Below, one piece after another: positions 10,601 to 22,600 of a stretch of 64,000 bases of DNA (position 1 is its first letter; each line of letters opens with the position of its first letter). Source of the stretch: Ariolimax columbianus (lineage: Eukaryota; Mollusca; Gastropoda; Stylommatophora; Arionidae). The notes below the pieces were generated by a model that was given only the letters and a program-made list of their open reading frames with translations, was not told the DNA's origin and ran no database searches. The DNA is taken from NCBI GenBank assembly GCA_036924085.1, contig JAVGWX010000004.1:78942941-79006940 (forward strand). Direction: 5' to 3'. Made by a program: the position numbers and the translations under genes.

Positions 10601-13600
10601 ATTGTATAAAATAATGTACATTTTGAAATGCATCTAATTGAAGTTTGTTGGATGCGGCCAAATCAGGTTTACAGCTAACTAAATGAGACCTTATTAGGTT
10701 TACAGCTGACTAAATGAGGCCTTATTAGGTTTACAGCTGACTAAATGAGGCCTTAGTTTTACAGTTATCTAGATGTGGCTTTATTAGTTTTATAGCTGAC
10801 TAAATGAGACATTATTAGTTTTACAGCTGACTAAATGAGACCGTATTAGTTTTACAGCTAACTAAATGAGACCTTATTAGTTTTACAGCTGACTAAATGA
10901 GACCTTATTAGTTTTACAGCTAACCAAATGAAGCCTTATTAGTTTCACAGCTAATTAAATGAGACCTTATTAGTTTTACAGCTGACTAAATGAGACCTTA
11001 TTAGTTTTACAGCTAACTAAATACGGTCTTATTAGTGTTACTGCTAACTAAATACGGTCTTATTAGTTTTACAGCTAACTAAATATGGCCTTAATAGTTT
11101 TACAGCTAACTAAATGAGGCCTTAGTTTTACAGCTATATACATGCGACTTATTAGTTTCACAGTTTTACAACTAACTAAATTAGGCCTTATTAGGTTTAC
11201 AGCTAACTAAATGAGGCCTTATTAGGTTTACAGCTAACTAAATGCGGCCTTATTATTGTGGCAGCGTAAGACGTTTCCACAGTAGTTAGCGATCTAGAAT
11301 GTTACAACATGCATCCTCATCATTCACGACCACACTCAGCAAATAACACAGCAACACTCTCCAGAAACCTGTGTGAGATATATTATATTAATATCAACAA
11401 AACCAACATTTAGGAAACCTATAATCAATATTACACATAACACAAAAAGAACAACCTACCCCTGTAACTAAATGATCATATATTATATATATTAATATAA
11501 ATATGAATTGCGGCGGAGGTTGTAAGCACAAGCTTTTGAATATTGCCCCCAACTAATACAACCTAGTTCTAGCCTCTACAATCCCCTCTCCATATCTGCA
11601 CACTCTCCCAAACTCGTCTTCACGATCGTATTCTGTGCATTCATTCACACTCAGATCCCTTTAGGCATGTGATCTTTACATTATACATTCAATCTGTTCA
11701 ACGTAAACTCACATGTGGTCACACACTCAATCGATCTGCGTATATACATACTCCTTATCTATCTTTCTAATATTGTTTTCTCAAATTCTGTAATTATGTT
11801 CCATATTGGATCTACCTAAGTGGATGACTGTACATTTATCTACATTAAACTCCATTTACCAGCTTACAGACCATTCTCGAATTTTATCTAAATCCGACCT
11901 CAATATATCCACTTCTGCTTTAGATGAGACACTACTGCATAGTTTTGTGTCATCAGCAAATTTTGCAATCATGGATCCCATATCAATGTCCAATTCATTT
12001 ATATATATCAAGAACAAAATTGGTCCCAAAAACCGAGCCCTGTTGCACTCCACTTTTCACTTCACACCAATCCGAGTACTCCTTATTTATGCCCACCCTC
12101 TGCCTTCTTCCAGATAACCAATTGTCAATCCATTTGGTAACTTCCCCACCTGCTCCATGTGATTTTAACTTTCGAAATAATCTAAATAAAACAATTATAC
12201 AAATTGACGTAAAAGACAAATATAACAGAGAATCGGATTTAGCAGAAGCATTATACTCATTAGAAAGAAGAGACCAAGTTACAATATTCAGACAGCGAAT
12301 AGACTACTGCATACTAATGAATTACGTGTTCAATAAATACAAAATTAGGGACTTAACATCTTTATATTGGTTTATACGACTCTGCAGAGTTTGAATACAA
12401 GTTTCTTGGAGAGTAGTTTACCGATGTGTGAGTCCATCTTAATAGACTCAAACACTCGAGCAAAGTAGACCCGCAGCTTGTTAGGCGCCATCAATGCTGC
12501 TTATAACAAACCACCTAACCATGGCTGGTGTTATGCCATGTTTCACAGTTAGTCGCCTCTTACGACATGCTCTCTCTGGGGCAGTGATGTTATTTTTGTC
12601 TTTGTCATACACAAAGACTCCAGCTGACCACTCAAACATGTGTCCATTTGGGGATCACAAAAATACGGTTGAGCTTGTTTTTCAGGTCTGTTGGCTTCAC
12701 TAGAGGAGCTGAGTGACAACTTGACCCTCCTTAATGAGCAAACTAAAAAAAATAAAAAAAGAAGATGAAGAAGAAGATGATGAAGAAGAAGAAGAAAATT
12801 AAGATAATAAGATATCTTCTTATGTGTTCGTTCTGAGAATGACGTTGTGACGTTGCGTTGGAGTTTGCAACACGGCTGCGATATCTGCGCCTTTAAATTC
12901 GTCACAACCGGTTTCAGCTAGCATTTTTGGGTACCGGGTTTATCTTCCCACTGCTATCTGTATTCTCTCAGCCAGACTACACAAGCGCAGCCTGTTTTCA
13001 GGACCGTTGCATGGAAGCATGTTAGTGTCATTGTCAATTGTGGTTGGCTGACCCAAGCAAACATTCATGAGTTGCTGACTACTGTCAACTCACTGTGTTG
13101 CACATCTTCGACCCCCTGTAGACAATTAATTTGAAGACGATAGAAAGAAATTAAAGACATAAGTAACAACGAGGAACCTACCAAGCTGGTCTGGTATTCT
13201 TTCCCTCTCACAAGTGTCACAGCACTTGAAGTAAATGTCTTCGCTATAGCAATACGTAGTTTCAAGCTGTGCACAGGTCTTGTTATCTAGAATAACATCA
13301 GTTTGATCTCCTAGAGGACACACCGCTGAGGAGGAAGACATAAAATCAGACACCGAATATGGGTGGTTAGTGACACAGTGGTGGACCCATTGAGGTAAGG
13401 TGTTTGCCTCAGGTGCTGGAGGTTACGGGTTCAAATCACGGTGGAGACCAGAATTTTTCACGTAGATCACACAACAGATATTTCTTCTGATCTTTAAGTA
13501 GTGAGATCAGTCACCTGTGTGCAGTCGCATGTACGTTAAAAATCTCTAGGCAGTTGGAAATCGAAAAGAGTAGACTTAATGGCCGTTGCTCAGGCAAAAT

Positions 13601-16600
13601 TCAAGTTAAAATTTACTCAAATTATTCAACGGATTCTTGCCCCACAGAGAATATGCCGCAAAAAGAGGACTGTGTGGCTATACCGTCATGTCTTGGTTAT
13701 GTGCTTATAGGAGCGGCATAGATGACGCCTGACAGGCTGCGAGTTTACCTTGCTGTAATTTACCTTTCCCCTACCAGCAGTCCCAAAAAATAGGCAATCG
13801 TATATTCCTTGGTAGAACCACATTTTGTCTGGCGTTCACTGTTGGAACAAGATGTTGATTCATCAGAGTTCTCACCAACAGTTATACAACCAGCACTACC
13901 ACATTTAGTCCCTTCCAACGTCCAATTGTGGTACCAATTCAAAAAGGGGGTCCGCCAGGGAGATCCTATCTCACCGAACCCCTTCTCTGCATGTTTGGAA
14001 TCAGTCATTAGCCGGTGCAACTGGGACACCTTTGGGATCCTTATTGACGGCAGACGCCTCAATCACCTTTGATTTTCCGATGACATAGTGCTCATCACAG
14101 AGCCAGCAGCAGAAGCCAACCAAATGATGCAGCTTCTCGATGGAGAGAGCAAAAAAGCGGGTTTGGAGATGAATGTCTCAAAAACCAAAGTGTTGCGCAA
14201 TTGCTTTGCCACTTGTGATCCAGTCTTCCTTGGCGAGGTACGATTAGAGGATGTCAACGAGTACATTTATCGTGGATGTCTTCTCAATGTGCAGAATAAC
14301 CTGGAACGTAATATTGTTGTTACTTAATAACTGTTCTTCATATTTCCATACACAGACAAAGCCAAATAATCAAGACCCTGTCTATTGATGTACAAGGCGG
14401 CATCAAATGAAAACCTGAAATTTATTTTTTTGGTAAATTTATTCTGTAAAAGGAAACGCGACTGTATCATTTTTCGACATAGCCAACATTGCGTTCATCA
14501 CAGAAGAGAGTCAGTATAACCTCCTCTGCAGATTGGGCATTTAAACAATAACAATCTCTCTGTCCAGTCTGACATTGTCAGTGAAGACACTTCCCACAAT
14601 CTCTCTGTCCAGTCTGACATTGTCAGTGAAGACACTTCCCACAATCTCTCTGTCCAGTCTGACATTGTCAGTGAAGACACTTCCCACAATCTCTCTGTCC
14701 AGTCTGACATTGTCAGTGAAGAAACTTCCAAAGTATGTAAACTCCCGTACTTGGATTGGGTTTTGCCCCGACGTGAAATCTGCGCGATGTTGATTAACTG
14801 TCATAGTTTTTGTCGTGGTAAATTATTGCAGTTAAATAAAAAAAGATGATCATTGAATGAACGTTGGTTGAAGATATCCTTACCACTCATGGGACACTGA
14901 TCCTGAGACGCGTCGATGCACAGTCCTTGGTAACACTTCTGTTTGAAGATGATAAAGATGTCATATTAAAATTTAAGTCACCATAACAATTATGATTTGC
15001 TTTTCGCTACCACTTGTACATCAAAAATTGAGATTCATTCACCGATTGACAGATTTACTGACTGATCAATTGATTATTTGATTGATTTCACGGATTGGCT
15101 GTTTGATTGACATTTTTATTGATGGATAGTTGATTAATGTGATAGATTTATTGACATGTTCATTTGTTAATTGAATGATAGCGTGACTTATTGATTGATT
15201 GAATGACTGATTGGTTGATCGATTGACTGTTTCACTGATTTATTTTAATAGATTATTGAGTCTTGATATTCGAGTGGGGGTGTTGGGCGAGGAGGACGCT
15301 ACTTGAGTCATGACTATTACTTATGATCATCGTGAGTTTCGATTTTAATTGCCATTTTTCTTTCCTTGCCTAACTTAAGGATTGAACATACAACCTTCTG
15401 GTTGTAGGTCGGTGTGTTATCCATTCAGCCAGTTTGATGCGATTATGAAACTACTGTTTTAGTTGTGAATAAACTTACAATCTTACTCTTTCCATTGTAT
15501 GTTACGGTTGTTCCACAGCCTGACATGCGTTTTCAACTGGTTCCTTCAGGTAATTCATTGGTTTTATTCTTGACTGTCTTTGCATGTTGTTGTTGTTGTT
15601 GTTATTGCTCTTGTTGGTGTTCTTGTTGCTGTGGTTACCATTGCTGTTGTTGTAATTGTTGGTGTTACTGTTGTTATTGTTAGTATTGTTATTGCTGTCA
15701 CTGCTCTTGTTGTTGTTACCATTGCTGTTGTTGTTGTTAACTCAACTTAACGTCTTTATACTGGTTTAGAAGACCCTGCAGAGTCTGTATACAACCAGTT
15801 TAATTTACATCCCCTTGCTCTAAAAGCTATGCGCATCCAATTTATTCTTAAATTCATTAACTGCCTAAACTACCTTCCCTGGCAATGCATTCCAAGTATT
15901 CACCACTCTTGTGATTGTTGTTGCTGTTGTTGTTGTCGTTGTTGTTTCTGTTGATGTTGTTTTTGTTGTTGTTGTCACTGTTGTTGTTGTTGTCATTGCT
16001 GTTGTTGTCATTGTTGTTGCTGTTTGTGTCGTTGTTGTTATTCAAAGCGTCTCTGCATGAATGGGTTACAGTCACTCTTCTTACTCACCTCCCGCTTACT
16101 TGAGAGATTGAAGCCATGGAGCTTCTGGTGGTGGTGCATTGTGAGGTTCATCAGTAAGCTAAACGTTACGGGGATCACAGTATTGATACCCACCTCGCTG
16201 GCAAGACTGTCATGATACAGCCTGTTTCCAGCAGCACGAACGAGGATGTCAGGTATGGTCTCAATAAGTATGTTTCACCTGACCCTGAGGGGACGATGAG
16301 GCCAATGTCTGGTCATGCAAAATACACTGATCAGACAATGTTAGCCAGGGTTAGGAGAAAGATACTAACCAAGACCCTCACATGACCTCCTCGTTGGTCT
16401 TCCTGAAAACGGGCTGTTGTCGAGGAAAACAGTCTGGTTAACAAGGTGAGGTTCAACATGATCCCCGTAGTAGTGAGCGACACAAATATGAAGCCAAGCA
16501 TAGCACAACCGCCTAGAGGATTGTGGTCCACCTTCATAAGCATGCTTGGGATGTGAGAAAAGCTACGACAATCCGCCACTTAACGTCCTTATTAGGATGA

Positions 16601-19600
16601 TGAAAAGAGTTATCCTACTTGTTGTGGGCATTTAACAACAACAACATCTTGACCCTGATACTCTTCGGGGGCCAGAGATGCAGTAGGGGGTAAGCTGACA
16701 GCATCCAGCGACTCAACGCTGGCTGCTTGCAACAGGGTTAGTGACAAATAACTGACCAAGACTCTATTTCACCTCCACTCGGTGGCCCAGGAAACAATGT
16801 GCAGCCATGAAGTCTGGCTGAGTCATTAGGTATCAAAGATGGAAGGTTGACTCGGTGGCCAAAAATACTAGCTGAAATCGGATGTTGTACCAAAAGGGGC
16901 AGATATCGCAGCCAAGCTGTAAATACGACGCAGCGTCCCAACATCCTTTTCTGGACGAACGCAAAAGAAGAAGACAACCCGAGCATTTCTGGTTCGGGTA
17001 AACGAAACAATAAAACCATTCCCTTATGGGAAGTAAAATCATAAAAAATTGGTGCTGAAGTCAGATATAACAGGTCATTATGCGCAAAACACTATACACC
17101 ACACACCACCTTAGAAATACATGACAAACTAAAACTAAAGCAAAAAAACGATAAACAGCAGTCAATCAATTAACTATTGAAATATTTTTCAGCTCCCTGT
17201 GGAGCATAGAGATCTTCAATAAATACATGCAAAGTCAATCAATGATGGTGCTGATCTGTTAAAGTTTTGTTGCTTGAAGCTGCTACACAATTGGGAACTC
17301 GATTTCATGTCCAACCGTTTTAAGCCGCCTCTAATGATATGCCCGGCAGCTTACATTGTTATTGTTCGTTGCTGTTATTTCCCGCCCTGGTAACAGGTGA
17401 GTGCAACACTATACCTCTGATTGAATCTAAGAATCGGGATCAAAATGCTAAGCAATGCATGAGCTGCAGCGGTCAGTGACTGCTAGCGTCAGGGCCAGCG
17501 AACCAGAGCTGACTGCTAGCGTCAGGGCCAGCGAACCAGAGCTGACTGCTAGCGTCAGGGCCAGCGAACCAGAGCTGACTGCTAGCGTCAGGGCCAGCGA
17601 ACCAGACCTGACTGCTAGCGTCAGGGCCAGCGAACCAGAGCTTACTGCTAGCGTCAGGGCCAGCGAACCAGAGCTGACTGCTAGCCTCAGGGCCAGCGAA
17701 CCAGAGCTGACCGCTAGCGTCAGGGCCAGCGAACCAGAGCTGACCGATAGCGTCAGGGCCAGCGAACCAGAGCTGACAAGACCCTTCTCTACCTCTATGT
17801 GGTGATCCTGGATAACATGCAGCAACAGGGCATACTGGCTACAGAGAAGGGATCGAAGAGGGAAGGTCAACTCGTACCCAAAAATGCCTGCTGAAGTCAG
17901 ATGTGTCAGACAGAAAGGTGCAAATATTGCAGTCAAGCTGTAAACTATAAAATACAACGCATTCCGTTTTCTGGACAACATTCTATTACTTGCAAGCCCT
18001 TTTTAGGGATGGGTAGCGAGAGTTTGAGAATGAACGATGAAAAAGAAAAAAAATGTGAAGATAAATTATAGCAAACCTTTTGATTGCCACAGCAGGTACC
18101 GGTAGCAGCTGCCATACGCTCGCAATTGGATGTTCCGGGGATCCGGCAATAGAACTCGTCACAAAGCTTATCTAGTGATGGCAAACCAGTTCCCTGGAAA
18201 ACAGATATCAAGCATTAACATAAATGGTTTTCTGGAAAACACAGATCTTTCTTCTTTATTCGCTCTCGAGTCAATCAAATTAACCAATCATTGACCACAG
18301 TGCCAAGGCCATCGACAATATCCCGCAAGCGTTCCTGGGCTGCTCTTTCCGCCTCTCTTCAGTTGAAATCAGTTAATCTTAGTTCCTTCTACATTCTCGT
18401 CACCGTGTATTTTATCTATCTCTACCTTTCCCTCTCTTTTATTTTAAGGATTTCATGTAAGATCCTGCCTGGCTATGTAAAACGATGGTTTTCATAGCGT
18501 ATGTACTATGCAGCATCATTTTATTTGCATAATTATTTGTTCTAGTGGCTGTGGTTGGCTCCTTTCTCACATGTTTACATTTCTTAACTTCTTTTTCTTC
18601 TTTCTTCGTTCTCAATCTCCCGCTACGAAATCCTGAAAAAAACGTTACAAGTAGCGGAATGTAGTCCAGAGAACAGAATGCGTTGAGTCATGGTTTACAG
18701 CTTGACTGCGATATTTTCACCTTTTGGTCCAACACATCCGACCTCAGCAAGCATTTTTGAGTACCGAGTTGCCTTCCCTTTTCGATTCGTTCTACTTAGC
18801 CAGTCTGCTCTGTTGCAGCTTGTTATCCAGGATCACCGCGTGGAGGTGTAGAAGGGTCTTGGTGGCTCTGGTTTGGTGGCCCTGACGCTAGCAGTCAGCT
18901 ATGGGTCGCTGACCACTGCAGCTCATGCGTTGCTCAGCGTCTTGATCCCATTACTTAACTTAACATATTTACACTGGTTTAGAAGACTCTACAGAGTCTA
19001 TTTACAACCAGTTTTGTAGAGGGTTGTTTAGCCGATGTGCAAATCCATCTTAACAGACTCAAACACTAGAGCTAGATAGACCAGCAGCCAGTTAAGCGCC
19101 ATCTATAGGGGGAAAGGGGATATGAACAAATAACTTGGGTAGTTTTTTTTAACTTGAATTTTGCCTGCGTAGCGGCCGTTAAGCCTACTCTTGTCAATTT
19201 CCAACTGCCAAGACATTTTTAACTTGCTTGACACTGAACATGGGAGTCCCATCTCACTACCCAGAGATCAGGGGAATTTTTATAAGAAAATTCACGTGAA
19301 AAAAATTACGGTCTTCGTCGTAATTCGAACCTACGCCAAATCCGGCACCCGAGGCAGACACTTTACCTCGAGACCACTGAGTCCCCTTTCGCATCATGTC
19401 CTGCCACTTCATGCCCATTATCCTTCATATGCATCTGTTAACAAAGGACTGGAATCTTAGTTGTATGGCCTTGTTCATTCTCCCTGCCTCCGCTCCATAC
19501 AGCAGCACCCACGTGACACTGGAGTTGAATATTCTAACTTTAATGTCAATCCTGATTTCTCTGGATCTACATATGTTCTTTCCTTTTGAGTAATTGCATC

Positions 19601-22600
19601 TATTTCTCTTCGGTAGACTGAGGAGCAGGTGGGGCTCCATAGGTGTAGCCACAGAACCCACCAACGACTGTTATATACTTGGGGCTGCATCAATCCACCC
19701 TCACTCCATAGGTTAAATGCATTCTTGTCTCATTCTTTATTGGTTGTTCCCTATCAGTTATCCAATGGATGACGAAGATATGTAATCCTTATTCTTCGTC
19801 TTCTTCTTCGTACGCAGTCAGACAGTAACCATTATTTTTTCGAAAAAAGCGGCGGTCATCCTGAGGCTGTCGCCGCTGCCATAGAGCGTGTCTTGCAGTT
19901 CCACTGGTGATGGCCACATCTGCTCTCTCTGATCCTCGTATGTCGGGCAGTTCTGCAGCAGATGTTCAGCGGTCATTTTACCGGTACCGCACGGGCATTC
20001 GTCTGTACCACCTATCTTCAATTTGTTGAATAGGTGGTACCTCAGTCTATTGTGGCCAGTGCGAAGTCTGAAGACAACGACCTGCTCTCTTCGGTTCAAC
20101 TGGTAATAGGCATCGTTTTTGGTGTAACCAGTATGTTCGGTTTCCCATTTGGTCATGTATCTGGCTTTGGATATGTAATCCAACAAACATTGCCCGTCTG
20201 TTCCATTGTGACAATTACCGAGATGACGGAGAATACCAGGTGTGCCATCACTACAGAATAGCTGGCACGATGGACTGAGGAATGATGACTTAAGTGACTC
20301 AGATGTACGATCTACATTCTTGGCATGACAATCCTAAGATACTGACACACTGAACTGCTTCTGTACACTCCGCTTTCGATTTCATGATGCCTCTGTTTCT
20401 GTTTCTAAGAATCGACGTCACTGCACTCCGGGCATACCCATAGGTTCTCAGTCTCTCTCACTCTCTCTCATCAAATTGCGTAAGGTATGGATGATGGTGG
20501 TTCCTGTAGCTTGCTGGTTGTACACACACCTGCTCCGTCCTCTCATGCGTCCAACTTCGCTCGAACCACGTTTAATGTCGAAACTTTGCAGTCTGTGGAT
20601 TGTTGATTCGTCTATTGCGGTATCCTCATCCAGCAGGTGGTCATTGGTAGATTTCAAAATGTCACTTCTATCCATCACGAATGTGCTAATGATGGGAGCT
20701 TGTGAAGCGATGATGTCAGCTCTTTCATTACCCTGTACCTCGGCATGAGCAGGACAGTAGATCCATGTCAACCCCTGTAGGTTTGAGGCCTCAACAGCTG
20801 CTATCCACTCGTACCTAAGCCATCCCTTTCTGAAGTACCGCTTGCGCGTCTGTCACGATGATTGCCCTTGTTACAGAAGTCTCGGATATCCATTTCCTTG
20901 CTGAGGTCACTGCTTCCGTTTCCATTCTCATACTGGAGGTTTTTGACATGTATGCCCCACTGCGCTCAGAAACGACCTCTCCTCTTATTCTAGCCGAGAA
21001 ACCCCAGCCTGATGTCCCACTGCACATGACTGATCTGTCGGTGTATACGACAACGTCACTCTCCTGCGTGTTCTCAGTTATCAGCTGATGTATTTCGTGC
21101 TCTGCTCTCCAGCTGCTCCGTTCTCTGCATTCCTTGCCTAACGTTATGATGACACTCTTGTAATCTATCATTCTATCACCAGTGTGGACTCATTATGATG
21201 CCTATAAAACAACAGACTGTATATGAAATCCAACAGAAGAGGACGTGTGCATGTGTCCGGAAGGCAGTGCCTACCAGCTTACAACTAAAGGTATTATATG
21301 ATCATCTATCTATCTTTTACCTTTCTTTAGTCCACTTGTGTCGTTAGACATCGTAGGGAGGTACGATTTCCTTCGTTTCATATTTTTTGGCAAGCAAAAA
21401 TGGCCTGGTGACTTGCCAAGTCAATCCCAGAATCTGTTAGCCCTTGAATATACGATTGTCTATTTTTGGGACTGGTGGTGGTGGTAGTCTAAATTAAAGC
21501 AAGGTAGACCCGCAGCCTGTCAGGCGCCATCTATACCGCCCCACTAACCACATAACCATGGCCTGATGTTATAGCCCCACAGTCCACTTTTTGCAACATA
21601 TTCGCTGTGGGGTGATATATCATCATCATTTGCCTTATAAATTTGGTGATCCGTCTCATGCTTCTCTCATCGCCATACAGTTTACGCTTTAAATAGTCAC
21701 ATCTATTTCCATCATTTGAACAGCTGGTTACGTGTTTGTTTTTTTACGGTTTGCTTTTTCTCCTATTGTGGAGTGTGTTGTTTTGCACCTATCTGCTAGT
21801 ATGTTCTACTTCAGCACTCATTTTTTGAACGGGTGTTACTTTCAATAGGGGCACGACCACGCGCTTTAATGAATTTGAACTCAAACAATTTTAGATTGCG
21901 GACTGTACAACTTAGATCTTAGCAATGCTGCCCACAGGCCACATATTTAACATTCATTCCATACAGCAAACATATTGGCTCCTAAGCTTTTTAACAATAT
22001 TATAAAACCGCTATATTGGAGCTCAAGCTTTTTAACAATACTATATAACCGCTATATTGGAGCTCAAGCTTATTTACAATGTTATATAACCGCTAAATTG
22101 GAGCTCAAGCTTTCATACAATGTTATATAACCGCTATATTGGAGCTTAAGCTTTCTTACAATGTTATATAACCGCTATATTGGAGCTCAAGCTTTTTAAC
22201 AATACTATATAACGGCTATATTGGAGCTCAAGCTTTCTTACAATGTTATATAACGGCTATATTGGAGCTCAAGCTTTTTTACAATACCACAGAGTTGATA
22301 TATTGACTGCTAAACTTTCTTACAATGCTGTAGAGTTGATAAATTGACTCATGAGCTTTCTTACAATGCTGCAGAATTAATATATTGACTTCTAAACTTA
22401 TTACATTGCCGTAGAGTTGGTATATTGACTCCTAAACTTTGTTACAATGCCATAGAGTTGATATGAGGGCAATTTTTAAAAAAAATGGATCTTCCAAAAT
22501 GGAGCAGCAACTTAGTGAGACAGCGAGCTAGTTACTATTGTATGTGTACGACCGTTAGTCTTTGATGTGCATCCCGTGAAATGAATACACGTGTAGTGCA

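Noticed and set aside
10650..11256. CRISPR-like regular array
   Set aside because: Units are contiguous with no unique spacers, and the genomic context is animal.
13366..13450. tRNA gene at the head of SINE A
   Set aside because: The B box is good, but the structure is degenerate and continues into the SINE core.
15465..15683. Cysteine-rich small ORF resembling a toxin-like or metallothionein peptide
   Set aside because: Cysteines come from TGT in a (GTT)n array; there are no ordered loops and no intron signals.
17448..17981. Open frames on both strands with repeated 11-residue units
   Set aside because: Same 33-bp array read in two directions; a coding gene would not be open on both strands with equal repetition.
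20858..21088. Plus-strand ORF over the RNase H fragment
   Set aside because: It is the antisense shadow of the minus-strand RNase H with its conserved motifs.
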